From Planococcus soli (GTDB taxonomy: Bacteria > Bacillota > Bacilli > Bacillales_A > Planococcaceae), in the NCBI RefSeq assembly GCF_016881065.1, contig NZ_WXYN01000015.1:1-64000 (forward strand): DNA of 64,000 nucleotides, read 5' to 3'. The position numbers and the translations under genes are program-made. How positions within the stretch are numbered: the first letter of the stretch is position 1; every line of letters begins with the position of its first letter. Below are positions 46,340 through 55,820 of the stretch, piece after piece. Below the pieces are notes generated by a model. It saw only the letters and a list, made by a program, of their open reading frames with translations, was not told the origin of the DNA and did not search any database.

Positions 46340-49300
46340 ATGAACTTTTCACTTAATGAAACAAAAATAAAAAAATTATGCGGGCAGGCTGCTTACAAAA
46401 AAGGCCGTGCTTTTATTCAGGCCGGCAAAATCCGTCTGATGCCGGATGCCAATGAAGACCGGCTCATCAAAGGCATTGTTACCGGGCGCAATGAATTCCA
46501 TGTCAGCGTCAGGCAGGAATCTGATGGAGAAGTCCTGGCTTCCTGCAGCTGTCCGCCGGTCGGTTTTGTAAAGACTTACTGCCATCACATTGCCGGTGTT
46601 TTGCTGGCCATTGATGATATGCAGCAACGCGAAAACCCCACTACCAAAATGCTGGATGTGTTTGCGCGGCAAACCGCAGGCGCAAAAGGCAGGCGGCAGT
46701 ATTTTGACAAGCGCCAAACGCTTCAAGTGGAATTCAGCATCCTGCCGGTCCCATTGGATGGAGCAGGCTATGTGCTCGGTCTGCGGCTTGCAGTTGGAAC
46801 AGAGGAACTTGAAGCCATAGGGAATATTGCCGACTTTCTGGCGGCCGTAAAGATGGAAGATTCTTATACAGAATCACCGGCCTTCCACTATTCACCGCAG
46901 CATCGCCTGCAGGAAGAAAACGAAAAGGTTCTTACTTACTTGGCAAAAACACGGATGACAGGGGCTGGAAAGAGAGAAGAGGCAGACATGCTGGTCCTGG
47001 CTGCTTCAGATTGGGAGCGGCTTCTGCCATTGCTGCAGGCTTCACCTAACGTTAAGCTTGTCGGTGTGGGACGGATTACGGAAGGCCTCCGCATTGAAAA
47101 AGAGCTGCCGCTGTCTTTTCATTTTGATCAAAACCGTTTGGGCGGCTTTCGGCTGGACGTTGAAGGGTTGGAGAGTGTGCTCATTCTGAAAGCATACGAC
47201 ATGGCTGCTGCAGACGGTGCCTTGGTCTATTTGGCTGAAGAAGATACCCGGCGCCTGGTGGAACTGAAGAAATTGCTGCCGGGATCCAGTGATCAGCTGC
47301 TCATTCCGGCAGAGGACATGGACCATTTCATGGCTACGGTCGTCCCAGGGCTGGAGCGTTTAGGAAAAGTTCACATTGCCGATGCCGTAGCCGAACGGCT
47401 GGTGGAAACCCCTCTTCGCGCTAAATTGTATCTTGACCGCATCAAACACCGGCTGCTGGCCGGGGTGGAATTCCATTATGGCCATTTGGTCATCAATCCC
47501 TGTGAAGAACCGGAAGACGACTTCCGCCATTACCCGGGGATTCGCCGGCAGCGCCAGCAGGAGCAGGAAATCCTGCGGATCATGAAAGACAGCGCCTTTA
47601 TACAAACTGATGGCGGCTTCTATATGCAGGACGAAGAATTGGAATACCATTTTCTGTACCACGTGATTCCCGTACTGGAAGAGCTGATGCAGATTTATGC
47701 GACGACTGCCGTTAAGCTGCGTGTTCAAAAAAGTTACGGTGGTCCGAAAGTGAAAGTTGAAATCAGCGAGCGCACCGACTGGCTGGAGTTCCGCTTTGAT
47801 CTTCAGGACGTTCCGGAAGCGGAAATCAAAAAGATTTTGAAAGCGTTAGAAGAAAAGCGGCCGTATTATCGGATCCCTAACGGTACGTTAATGTCGCTCG
47901 AGACAGCTGAGTTCATGGAATTAAGCGATTTCCTGCGTGAATTGGATGTCACTGCGGCTAATTTCGGACGTGAGGAAATCCGGGTGCCGCTGATCCATGG
48001 GCTGCATTTGGCAGCTTCGTTGGATGACGGGCAACTGCTCGATCCAGGTGCCAATTTTGCTCATTTGCTGCAAAACTTGACTCAACCGGACGAGTTGGCA
48101 ACTGATATACCGGAAAGTTTGAATGGGGTGCTGCGTGATTACCAGGAAGCCGGTTTCCGCTGGCTCAAGCTGCTGGCAACGTATAAATTCGGCGGAATTT
48201 TGGCTGATGACATGGGGCTCGGCAAAACCTTGCAAAGCATTGCCTTTATCGTTTCGGTGCTGCCGAATATTCGCAAACTGCAGAAGCCTGTGCTGGTAGT
48301 CGCCCCTTCATCGCTTGTCTACAACTGGCTGAATGAACTGGAGAAGTTTGCACCCAGCGTGAAAGCCGCAATCATTGATGGCAATAAAACACAAAGAGCC
48401 GCATCCATCCAAAAAACACAAGGCTTGGATGTGGTCATCACTTCCTATCCATCGCTCCGCATGGACCAGGTGCTGTACCGGAACCACAGTTTCCACAGTT
48501 TGTTTTTGGACGAAGCACAGGCTTTTAAAAATCCAGTTACCCAAACGGCAAAAGCGGTCAAGGACATTCAGGCGGATTACCGGTTCGCACTGACGGGCAC
48601 GCCAATCGAAAATTCGCTGGATGAATTGTGGTCGATTTTCAATGTGGTGTTTCCGGAACTGCTGCCGAATCGCCGGCTGTTCAGCGAAATGAGGCGCGAC
48701 AGCATCAAAAAACGGGTCCGCCCGTTTATCCTGCGCCGCATCAAGGCGGATGTCTTAACCGAGCTGCCGGATAAAGTGGAAACGATGCATTTTTCGGAGC
48801 TGCAAAAAGAGCAGAAGAAATTATATGCGGCTTACTTAGCCGAATTAAAACAGGATGCACTAAAGCACCTGAACAAAGACAGTTTTCAGAAAAACCGTAT
48901 CCGGATTCTGGCAGGGCTGACGAGGCTGCGCCAATTGTGCTGCCATCCCGCGCTGTTTGTCGAAGGCTATGATGGCGGGTCCGCCAAATTTGATCAGCTG
49001 ATGGAGCTTGTAGAGGAATGCCGCCTATCTGGCCGGCGTGTGCTGGTGTTTTCACAATTTACGCAAATGCTTGGCATTATTGGCCATCAATTGGCAAGAG
49101 AAGGTGTGCCTTACTTTTACCTGGATGGCCAGACACCGCCGATAGAGCGGGTGGACCTCTGCCGCCGTTTCAATGAAGGGCAAGGAGAATTGTTTTTGAT
49201 TTCCCTGAAAGCTGGCGGGACCGGCCTGAATTTGACCGGAGCCGATACGGTTATCTTATATGACCTTTGGTGGAATCCCGCAGTCGAACAGCAAGCCGCT

Positions 49301-49492
49301 GACCGGGCTCATCGCATGGGGCAGAAAAAAGAAGTCCAAGTCATTCGGCTCGTCGCCAAAGGCACCATTGAAGAAAAAATCAATGAACTGCAGATGAAAA
49401 AGAAGAATTTGATCGATGATGTGATCCAGTCAGGGGAAGAACCGCTGAAAGCGATGACGGCCGATGACATACGGGAAATTTTGACGATGTAG
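46340..49492 (+). CDS. SWIM zinc-finger SNF2-family helicase
   Basis: A 1050-residue ATPase. Near residue 70-90 a SWIM zinc finger is visible (CSCPPVGFVKTYCHHIAG). A middle region of about 450 residues matches bacterial SNF2-associated domains. The motor follows: DDMGLGKTLQSIAF (Walker A, near 630), VITSYPSLR, FLDEAQAFKNP (Walker B), LTGTPIENSLDELWSIF, then the second RecA domain with VFSQFTQMLGII, SLKAGGTGLNLTGAD and DRAHRMGQKKEVQV. Such proteins remodel nucleoprotein or displace RNA polymerase; no specific role is known for this subgroup. No defence genes adjoin it. Confidence 0.9.
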   Translation: MNFSLNETKIKKLCGQAAYKKGRAFIQAGKIRLMPDANEDRLIKGIVTGRNEFHVSVRQESDGEVLASCSCPPVGFVKTYCHHIAGVLLAIDDMQQRENPTTKMLDVFARQTAGAKGRRQYFDKRQTLQVEFSILPVPLDGAGYVLGLRLAVGTEELEAIGNIADFLAAVKMEDSYTESPAFHYSPQHRLQEENEKVLTYLAKTRMTGAGKREEADMLVLAASDWERLLPLLQASPNVKLVGVGRITEGLRIEKELPLSFHFDQNRLGGFRLDVEGLESVLILKAYDMAAADGALVYLAEEDTRRLVELKKLLPGSSDQLLIPAEDMDHFMATVVPGLERLGKVHIADAVAERLVETPLRAKLYLDRIKHRLLAGVEFHYGHLVINPCEEPEDDFRHYPGIRRQRQQEQEILRIMKDSAFIQTDGGFYMQDEELEYHFLYHVIPVLEELMQIYATTAVKLRVQKSYGGPKVKVEISERTDWLEFRFDLQDVPEAEIKKILKALEEKRPYYRIPNGTLMSLETAEFMELSDFLRELDVTAANFGREEIRVPLIHGLHLAASLDDGQLLDPGANFAHLLQNLTQPDELATDIPESLNGVLRDYQEAGFRWLKLLATYKFGGILADDMGLGKTLQSIAFIVSVLPNIRKLQKPVLVVAPSSLVYNWLNELEKFAPSVKAAIIDGNKTQRAASIQKTQGLDVVITSYPSLRMDQVLYRNHSFHSLFLDEAQAFKNPVTQTAKAVKDIQADYRFALTGTPIENSLDELWSIFNVVFPELLPNRRLFSEMRRDSIKKRVRPFILRRIKADVLTELPDKVETMHFSELQKEQKKLYAAYLAELKQDALKHLNKDSFQKNRIRILAGLTRLRQLCCHPALFVEGYDGGSAKFDQLMELVEECRLSGRRVLVFSQFTQMLGIIGHQLAREGVPYFYLDGQTPPIERVDLCRRFNEGQGELFLISLKAGGTGLNLTGADTVILYDLWWNPAVEQQAADRAHRMGQKKEVQVIRLVAKGTIEEKINELQMKKKNLIDDVIQSGEEPLKAMTADDIREILTM

Positions 49493-49589
49493 ACTGCCTA
49501 TTTCGGCTGCCGGACTGCAGATGGCCTCTTCCGAAAAGGAATTATTGCGCCGGGTTTGGTAAGATGGATGAAAGAGATGAGGTGCTGAT

Positions 49590-50204
49590 ATGGATCCGAA
49601 AAGCATGCTGGATAAAGTGAAAAACCGGATTCCCGATGTATTGGGAAACAAGGATTTTTCAAAATATGCAATTCTTTTGCCCCTAATTGAAAAAGACGGA
49701 GAAATTCATGTCCTCTTTGAAGTCCGCTCCTATGACTTAAGAAACCAGCCCGGTGAAATCTGTTTTCCTGGAGGCAGGATTGATTATGAGGACCAGACGG
49801 AAGAAGACACCGCAGTCCGGGAAACAATTGAGGAATTGGGGATAAGCAGAGCCGAAATTTCGGATATTTTTCCATTGGACTATATTGTTTCGCCTTTTGG
49901 CATGATTGTCTACACCTTTGCCGGCGTTATCGAGCAGGATGCCAAGTTTGTGCCCAATCCTCCGGAAGTCGACAGCATCTTTACGGTGCCTTTGTCCTTT
50001 TTCCTGGAAAATGAGCCGAAAGTATACCGCATCAATTTCGATATCCAGCCGGAGGAAAGCTTTCCGTACGATTTGATTGCCGGAGGGGAAAATTACAATT
50101 GGCGGACGCGTCAAGTAGATGAACACTTCTACATTTTTGAGGACAAAGTTATTTGGGGCCTTACCGCCAAAATTCTTGCACACTTTATTGAGATCATTCG
50201 CTGA
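49590..50204 (+). CDS. Nudix hydrolase, CoA pyrophosphatase type (NudL-like)
   Basis: A 204-residue Nudix enzyme. The box is complete, GGRIDYEDQTEEDTAVRETI followed by EELGI, and is preceded by RNQPGEICFPGG, the extension typical of the CoA pyrophosphatase (NudL/YeaB) group that cleaves CoA to phosphopantetheine and 3',5'-ADP. Start ATG follows GAGGTG. No linked gene supports a particular pathway. Confidence 0.85.
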   Translation: MDPKSMLDKVKNRIPDVLGNKDFSKYAILLPLIEKDGEIHVLFEVRSYDLRNQPGEICFPGGRIDYEDQTEEDTAVRETIEELGISRAEISDIFPLDYIVSPFGMIVYTFAGVIEQDAKFVPNPPEVDSIFTVPLSFFLENEPKVYRINFDIQPEESFPYDLIAGGENYNWRTRQVDEHFYIFEDKVIWGLTAKILAHFIEIIR

Positions 50205-50352
50205 ATGGTCTTTTTGTTTTGGAAACGAACAGGCCTTTTATCGTAATTTCGGAATTGTGGAACGGAGAAGCTTTTAAAGGATAGTAGGAACGTGTATAAT
50301 TATTCACATTACTGATAATTAAAATTATTTCCACAAAAAAGGAGTCCTGACG

Positions 50353-51426
50353 ATGACGACGCATCAACTTGAAGTTATTGAGAACAACAGCAAAAAAGCA
50401 AAGCCTGTGAAAGACCAGGTGCCATTCGGGACGACGTTTACAGACCATATGTATATTTTGGAATATGAAACGCAAAAAGGCTGGTATGATCCGAAGATTG
50501 TTCCCTACGGACCAATTACGTTAGATCCGGCAGCGATGATTTTCCATTACGGCCAAACGGTCTTCGAAGGCATGAAAGCCTATCATACAGAAGATGGACG
50601 CATCTTGTTGTTCCGTCCGGAGAAAAACTTTGAGCGCCTGAACCTTTCAAGCGAGCGCCTGAGCATTCCGCCAATCGATGAAGAGCAGGCTTTGGAGCAC
50701 TTGACGCAATTGATCAAGCTCGAAAAAGACTGGGTTCCGAAAACACCGGGAACTTCTCTGTACATCCGTCCTTACATCATCTCAACAGATGCAAATCTTG
50801 CAGTCGGACCGTCTCAAACGTATAAATACATGGTCATCTTGTCGCCGGTAGGCTCTTATTTCCCGGGCGGCCTTCAGCCGGTTGTCATTCACGTGGAAGA
50901 TAAGTTTACCCGCGCTGTAAAAGGCGGAACCGGTATGGCCAAAACAGCCGGCAACTATTCATCCGGCTACCAGGCGCAGGCGAGTGCCAAGAAAGAAGGC
51001 AATGCGGATGTGCTGTGGCTGGATGGCGTTGAGAAAAAATACATTGAAGAAGTCGGCAGCATGAACATCTTCTTCAAAATTAACGGAGAAGTGGTAACGC
51101 CTGAGCTGAACGGCAGCATTTTAAAAGGCATTACCCGCATGTCCATTATCGAATTGCTGGGGACATGGGGAATTACCGTAACCGAAAAACGCGTTTCGAT
51201 TGATGAACTATACGAAGCATACGAAGCGGGCCACGTAGAGGAAGTTTTCGGAACCGGTACGGCCGCTGTCATTTCTCCAGTTGGAGAACTTAACTGGCAA
51301 GGCAAGAAGATGATCATCAACAACCACGAAATCGGTGAATTGTCGCAAAAGCTGTACGATACCATTACGGGCATCCAAACAGGAAAAATCGAAGATACAC
51401 TCGGGTGGACTGTGGAAGTGAAGTAA
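50353..51426 (+). CDS. ilvE: Branched-chain amino-acid aminotransferase
   Basis: A 357-residue fold-type IV PLP enzyme (class II BCAT) that makes or degrades valine, leucine and isoleucine. GTSLYIRPYIISTD, the Schiff-base Lys in MAKTAGNYSSG, YIEEVGSMNIFF and EVFGTGTAAVISPVG are the family motifs. Start ATG follows AAAAAGGAG. A -10-like TATAAT lies near 50297. No T-box leader is present; an AT-rich ATAATTAAAATTATT stretch before the gene could be a CodY site but is not a clear match. A terminator follows. Confidence 0.92.
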   Translation: MTTHQLEVIENNSKKAKPVKDQVPFGTTFTDHMYILEYETQKGWYDPKIVPYGPITLDPAAMIFHYGQTVFEGMKAYHTEDGRILLFRPEKNFERLNLSSERLSIPPIDEEQALEHLTQLIKLEKDWVPKTPGTSLYIRPYIISTDANLAVGPSQTYKYMVILSPVGSYFPGGLQPVVIHVEDKFTRAVKGGTGMAKTAGNYSSGYQAQASAKKEGNADVLWLDGVEKKYIEEVGSMNIFFKINGEVVTPELNGSILKGITRMSIIELLGTWGITVTEKRVSIDELYEAYEAGHVEEVFGTGTAAVISPVGELNWQGKKMIINNHEIGELSQKLYDTITGIQTGKIEDTLGWTVEVK

Positions 51427-51459
51427 AGGAAAATCAATACGACTAATCATATTGATTGG

Positions 51460-51486
51460 GCCCGCGGCTGTCAGCCGTGGGTTTTT
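51460..51486 (+). terminator. Intrinsic terminator of ilvE
   Basis: CCCGCGGCTG-T-CAGCCGTGGG followed by TTTTT. Confidence 0.8.
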
Positions 51487-51643
51487 AGTTGTCTTATTGA
51501 ATTTAAGATTTAAAAATGGGGATAAGAAAGAACATATTTAAAGAAATGCAGAAGCTTTTATGTTATGTTAGAAAACGTTAATTTTACTGCAAAGAAGAAC
51601 ACCGAGTCTTGGATGAATTGAATAAGTTGCACTAATTATTTTT

Positions 51644-51942
51644 ACTATATATGTTGAACTAAAGAATCTAGCTTTTACACAACGCTTCGGACGCTTTGGG
51701 CATAGCTCCCGCAAGAAGCCAGGCAAAGAGCGCCCGTCTTCTTGCTTCGTCTAGCCCCTGGGCGCGCCGGCGCTAAGAAATAGAGTGAATTCGAAGTGAG
51801 CCTTTGTTTTCTCACTGTAATCATAAAGGATATGGAGCAAATCAGCGGAGACTCCCGCGGGATTTCGGCGCAAGCCCGTAGGAAAGCGGAGCTGATTTGT
51901 GGAATATCAACAGGCGAAGATCATTAGTTCAACTTATATAGG
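51644..51942. repeat. Dispersed intergenic element, copy C (about 298 bp)
   Basis: Ends CTATATATGTTGAACTA (51645-51661) and the complement of TAGTTCAACTTATATAG (51925-51941) match at 16 of 17. The left third carries CTTTGGGCATAGCTCCCGCAA and TCTTCTTGCTTCG like copy A; the middle and right blocks are nearly identical to copy B. It lacks the CTCGGGC/GCCCGAG stem of A and B, so the three copies differ by whole blocks. Internal GCAAATCAGC can pair with GCTGATTTGT. It lies between ilvE and an efflux gene. Confidence 0.75.
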
Positions 51943-52076
51943 TATTGTTATGCAATGGATATTTCGCAAATCGAATTAGATTTGAATGCTTGAGTGCATT
52001 TCTTATGTGAGGCTCTTAGCCTTTCGACCCGGCCAAAGCTGATTTCTTTAGGTCAACTTATAATAGAAAAGAAGGT

Positions 52077-53291
52077 GTGAAAATATTGGAAAGCTCGACT
52101 GGTTTAAAACGCGTCCATTTTATTTTGCTGATGGGTGCACTGACTTCTTTGATTCCTTTTACGATCGATATGTATTTGCCGGCTTTTCCAATTCTTGCAG
52201 ACGTCTATGAAACCAATGCGACATCTGTTCAATTGAGTTTGACTGCTTGTTTGCTTGGACTTGCACTTGGCCAATTGATCACGGGTGCACTTAGCGATGT
52301 GCAAGGAAGACGAAAGCCGCTTCTGATTTCCCTGGTGGCTTACATCGTGGCATCGATTGCTTGTATATTTGCTCCGAACATTTACATATTTGTTCTTCTG
52401 CGTTTTGTGCAAGGTTTTGCAGCTTCTGGCGGATTAGTTATTTCCCGGGCAATTGTGCGGGATGTTAGCAATGGAGCAGAATTGACAAGATTGTTTGCTT
52501 TGTTGATGGTTGTCAACAACCTCGTGCCGTTGCTGGCGCCTTCTGTCGGCAGTGGAGTCCTGCTGTTTGCAGACTGGAGAGGGATTTTCCTGGTGCTGAC
52601 GGTTCTGGGGATTATTCTGCTGCTTGTTTCAGCTTTCCGTCTTAAGGAAAGCCTGCCGCCTGAAAAACGGGTGCCAAGCAATCTGAAGGCAACCTTCAGC
52701 AATTTTGCAGGAATCTTAAAAAACCGCCAATTTACAGGGTATGCGTTGGCGCAAGGCTTTCTGATCGGCGGCGTTTTCGCTTATGTGTCGGGTACGCCCT
52801 TCATCTATCAGAATGTGTATGGAGTATCGCCGCAGACATTCAGCCTGCTATTCGGAATGAACGGCATCGGACTGATTATCGGCAGTTACGCTGTCGGCCG
52901 CTTCTCGCATGTCTGGTCTGAAAAACGGTTTTTGGAAACTGCGCTCTATACAGCCACAACTGCCGGTGCTGTGTTATTGGCTGTAGTTTTGCTGGATGGA
53001 CCTTTATTGGCAGTCGTCATCCCCATCTTCTTTTTTATCACATCGATTGGTGTAGTGGGGACAGCCGCTTTCACTCTTGCCATGGAAAGCCAGGGCCATG
53101 TAGCTGGAAGTGCTTCTGCATTGCTCGGCCTGCTGCCATTTATTCTTGGGGCAGCGACTGCGCCATTAGTAGGGATTGCAGGAGAAGATACGGCAGTTCC
53201 AATGGGGCTGGTCATTTTCATCATGTGCTCCATTGCCTTGCTGGCATATATATTTCTTGCGAAAAATACAACTCAATCAACTGTCAAGTAA
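52077..53291 (+). CDS. Bcr/CflA-family multidrug efflux MFS transporter
   Basis: A 404-residue major facilitator with 12 membrane segments. IPFTIDMYLPAFPILADVY near the N-terminus and GALSDVQGRRKPLL (the loop 2-3 motif) are characteristic of the Bcr/CflA drug-resistance branch, as is FVQGFAASGGLVISRAIVRD. It probably exports small hydrophobic compounds with proton antiport. The start is either GTG 52077, very close to AGAAGG, or TTG 52086 with better spacing. TATAAT lies at about 52050, close to copy C of the repeat. Confidence 0.85.
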   Translation: MKILESSTGLKRVHFILLMGALTSLIPFTIDMYLPAFPILADVYETNATSVQLSLTACLLGLALGQLITGALSDVQGRRKPLLISLVAYIVASIACIFAPNIYIFVLLRFVQGFAASGGLVISRAIVRDVSNGAELTRLFALLMVVNNLVPLLAPSVGSGVLLFADWRGIFLVLTVLGIILLLVSAFRLKESLPPEKRVPSNLKATFSNFAGILKNRQFTGYALAQGFLIGGVFAYVSGTPFIYQNVYGVSPQTFSLLFGMNGIGLIIGSYAVGRFSHVWSEKRFLETALYTATTAGAVLLAVVLLDGPLLAVVIPIFFFITSIGVVGTAAFTLAMESQGHVAGSASALLGLLPFILGAATAPLVGIAGEDTAVPMGLVIFIMCSIALLAYIFLAKNTTQSTVK

Positions 53292-53293
53292 TC

Positions 53294-53322
53294 AAAAGCC
53301 CGGAATTTATTCTGGGCTTTTT
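53294..53322 (+). terminator. Intrinsic terminator of the efflux gene
   Basis: AAAAGCCCGGAA pairs with TTCTGGGCTTTTT around a short loop. Confidence 0.8.
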
Positions 53323-53352
53323 GTATTGCGTAAAAATACCTGTTTTTGCCAG

Positions 53353-53391
53353 TTTACAAAAGCTAAACAAATTTCTCATCAACGCTTAACA
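53353..53391 (+). promoter_or_regulatory. Pho box array (PhoP-binding repeats)
   Basis: Hexamers occur exactly 11 bp apart: TTTACA (53353), TAAACA (53364), CTCATC (53375, poor) and TTAACA (53386). The Bacillus PhoP site is four TT(A/T/C)ACA repeats at 11-bp spacing, so the array is a good match. A -10-like TACACT follows at 53401. It lies 50-90 bases before the alkaline phosphatase start. Confidence 0.75.
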
Positions 53392-53439
53392 ATAGAACAC
53401 TACACTGAGTTTGTTCATCAAATGACTGGAGGGAAAAAA

Positions 53440-54867
53440 ATGATACATAAAAATTTGAAATTGAAAGTACTTCCGATTGCTTTAGCTTCTGCAGTGGCTC
53501 TGACAGGCATCCATTCTTTTGCTCCATCAGCTGACGCACATGCTCCCGGCAAGAACCAAGGGAAAGCACCCGAACATAGCCAGGGCAAAGGAAAAGGCGG
53601 CAAAAAAGACGAAGTGCAAAACGTCATTTTCCTGATTGGCGACGGAGTTGGAACATCTTATACATCCGCTTACCGTTACTTGAAAGACGATGCTTCCACG
53701 AAAATGGTTGAAGACATGTCTTTTGATTCGTATTTGGTCGGACAGCAATCGACTTATCCGGAAGATCCTGCACAAAACATCACGGATTCGGCTTCAGCTG
53801 CCACAGCAATGGCAGCCGGCATTAAAACCTATAACAATGCCATCGCCGTTGATAACGATGAAAGTGAAGTAAAAACAGTCCTTGAAGCAGCAAAAGAAAA
53901 AGGCAAGGCAACGGGCTTGGTTGCAAGTTCTGAAATTACACATGCGACCCCGGCATCTTTCGGGGCACACGACATTGCACGAAAAAACATGAATGCAATT
54001 GCAGATGACTATTATGACGAGTTGATCGATGGCGAACACAAAGTCGATGTTCTTCTGGGCGGGGGAACCGATTTGTTTGACCGGAGTGACCGTAACTTAA
54101 CGGAGGAGTTCCAGAAAGACGGCTACAGCTATGTCACAGACCGTGACGAGTTGTTAAGCAACGATGACGAGCAAGTGCTCGGATTGTTTGCACCGGCTGG
54201 TCTGCCGAAAATGATCGACCGTGACGACAGCACGCCATCATTGGCGGAAATGACGGAATCGGCCATTGACCGGTTATCGGAAGATGATGAAGGCTTCTTC
54301 CTGATGGTAGAAGGCAGCCAAGTTGACTGGGCAGGACATGACAACGACATCGTGGCTGCGATGAGCGAGATGGAGGATTACGATAAAGCATTCCAGGCAG
54401 CGATCAAGTTTGCAGAAGAAGACGGCAATACGCTTGTTGTTGCAACAGCTGACCATTCGACCGGCGGTTTTTCCATCGGCGCTGACGGCATCTACAACTG
54501 GTTCGGAGAGCCGATCAAAGCGGCAAAACGTACACCAGATTTCATGGCTGAACAAATCGTCGGCGGCGCCGGCGTGGAGGAAACTTTGGCTGAGTATATT
54601 GACCTTGACCTGACAACGGAAGAAATTGATGCTGTGAAAAAAGCGGCAGAGGGCGGCGAGTACACAGCCATCGACAATTCCATTGAGAAGATTTTCGATA
54701 AACGTTCGCATACCGGCTGGACAACTGGCGGCCATACAGGAGAAGATGTGCCTGTTTACGCCTATGGTCCAGCAAGCGATAAATTTGCAGGACAGCTCGA
54801 TAACACCGACCACGCAAAAATCATCTTTGATTTGTTGAAAGCGAAAGTGGAAATAGACGATAAGTAA
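53440..54867 (+). CDS. phoA: Alkaline phosphatase, secreted
   Basis: A 475-residue exported phosphomonoesterase that frees phosphate outside the cell. The signal peptide ends around ADAHA, followed by a flexible Gly/Lys-rich linker. Metal ligands and nucleophile are visible: IFLIGDGVG (Asp), ITDSASAATAMAAG (Ser117), HATPASFGAHD, EGSQVDWAGHDND, VATADHSTGG and the final HTGEDVPVYA. The true start is ATG 53440 behind GGAGGG; the open frame extends back into the efflux gene without a ribosome site. Pho boxes lie directly upstream, fitting phosphate-starvation control. Confidence 0.92.
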   Translation: MIHKNLKLKVLPIALASAVALTGIHSFAPSADAHAPGKNQGKAPEHSQGKGKGGKKDEVQNVIFLIGDGVGTSYTSAYRYLKDDASTKMVEDMSFDSYLVGQQSTYPEDPAQNITDSASAATAMAAGIKTYNNAIAVDNDESEVKTVLEAAKEKGKATGLVASSEITHATPASFGAHDIARKNMNAIADDYYDELIDGEHKVDVLLGGGTDLFDRSDRNLTEEFQKDGYSYVTDRDELLSNDDEQVLGLFAPAGLPKMIDRDDSTPSLAEMTESAIDRLSEDDEGFFLMVEGSQVDWAGHDNDIVAAMSEMEDYDKAFQAAIKFAEEDGNTLVVATADHSTGGFSIGADGIYNWFGEPIKAAKRTPDFMAEQIVGGAGVEETLAEYIDLDLTTEEIDAVKKAAEGGEYTAIDNSIEKIFDKRSHTGWTTGGHTGEDVPVYAYGPASDKFAGQLDNTDHAKIIFDLLKAKVEIDDK

Positions 54868-54902
54868 GACAGCATAAAACAGCAGTGAAATGAGGTACCG
54901 AC

Positions 54903-55547
54903 GTGAAAAAAACTCTTTATTTATTGGCGCTCTCCGCATTATTGCTTGGAGGGTGTTCGGAACAGGCAGATTCAACGGTAGTGGCATCGGCTGCCTCCGG
55001 CCAAAATGATATTCCGGAGTATTACGAAGACTATGTACTAAGCCCGCAAGTGACAGATGACCGCTTGCTGCAGGAAGCCGGCCAAAAAGAGCGGGATGCT
55101 AAAGGAGAAGCTGCAGTCAAAGCGGTGAACATGGACGAGGAAACCTATGAGGTTGGTCCTGTTGAGCTGACTGTAGAAGAATCAAAAATTCTTCAGCTAA
55201 AGCCCGATTACAGCCTGATTGATTTTTTCCATTCTTATACGCATGACCAGGAGTTTGAAGTCGTGAAAATGTTCGTGGAAATTACGAATACTTCGGATGA
55301 ACCGCTGCATTTTGCGCCAGTAGCCTTATTGGAAACTGCTGCAGAGGAACTGAAGATTTGGGAAGATGATATTTACCTGGAAGAACTGAACGGCGAACTT
55401 GCTGCCGGCGAAACAAAGCGGGGTAATATCGGATTTATTGTTGAAGAAGGCAGCTTTGACTCGATGACGATCACCACAAGCGATGTCTATGACAACGAGG
55501 ATAACAAAATAGCAGAAGCATTGGAATTCGATAAAGCTTTCGAATAA
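54903..55547 (+). CDS. Lipoprotein with an immunoglobulin-like (DUF4352-like) domain
   Basis: A 214-residue exported lipoprotein; the signal ends LLGGC (Cys18). The C-terminal half (VVKMFVEITNTSDEPLHF... GETKRGNIGFIVEEG) resembles the telokin-like DUF4352/DUF5067 beta-sandwich found in many Gram-positive lipoproteins of unknown role. Start GTG 54903 behind TGAGGT. There is no terminator between the alkaline phosphatase and this gene (35-base gap), so it is likely co-expressed under phosphate starvation. A terminator follows. Confidence 0.7.
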   Translation: MKKTLYLLALSALLLGGCSEQADSTVVASAASGQNDIPEYYEDYVLSPQVTDDRLLQEAGQKERDAKGEAAVKAVNMDEETYEVGPVELTVEESKILQLKPDYSLIDFFHSYTHDQEFEVVKMFVEITNTSDEPLHFAPVALLETAAEELKIWEDDIYLEELNGELAAGETKRGNIGFIVEEGSFDSMTITTSDVYDNEDNKIAEALEFDKAFE

Positions 55548-55563
55548 TCAGCAGCTGAAGCTC

Positions 55564-55594
55564 GGCAGGCTCATTGACATGAGCCTGCTTTTTT
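55564..55594 (+). terminator. Intrinsic terminator of the phoA-lipoprotein unit
   Basis: GCAGGCTCAT (55565-55574) pairs with ATGAGCCTGC (55579-55588), then six Ts. Confidence 0.85.
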
Positions 55595-55679
55595 GCGTTT
55601 CTAAACAAACTGCAATATAGATATCAGAATAATCAAATAAATAAAATGAATTCTATTTTTAAAATAGAAATTACGTTGT

Positions 55680-55805
55680 ATGATTAATGCAGCAGAAAAA
55701 GAACAGAGCACGTTCGAGGAAAACGAACCGTCCATTGCTTATTGGGACAGCGATCAGGCGAAGAAGAGCCAGCAAAAGGCGGCGGGCAGTTTTAGGGAAT
55801 CGTAG
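55680..55805 (+). CDS. Unannotated 41-codon ORF before the HAAS gene
   Basis: An ATG at 55680 opens 41 codons ending at TAG 55803-55805, just 15 bases before the next start. The product (MINAAEKEQSTFEENEPSIA..., ending in AKKSQQKAAGSFRES) is charged and hydrophilic with coding-like codon use, but no ribosome site is visible. It may be a small protein or the tail of a lost gene. In related operons a PadR regulator occupies this place; this is not one. Confidence 0.3.
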   Translation: MINAAEKEQSTFEENEPSIAYWDSDQAKKSQQKAAGSFRES

Positions 55806-55820
55806 AGGGAGGTGTTTTCC

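Noticed and set aside
46340-49492. SNF2 helicase as part of a phage-defence island
   Set aside because: Neighbours are housekeeping genes and no nuclease, methylase or other defence partner is present; the SWIM-SNF2 type is common in Bacillota.
52044-52062. Fourth copy or end of the dispersed element (GGTCAACTTATAATAG)
   Set aside because: Only about 16 bases resemble the repeat end and no partner end or inner block follows; it more likely belongs to the promoter of the efflux gene.
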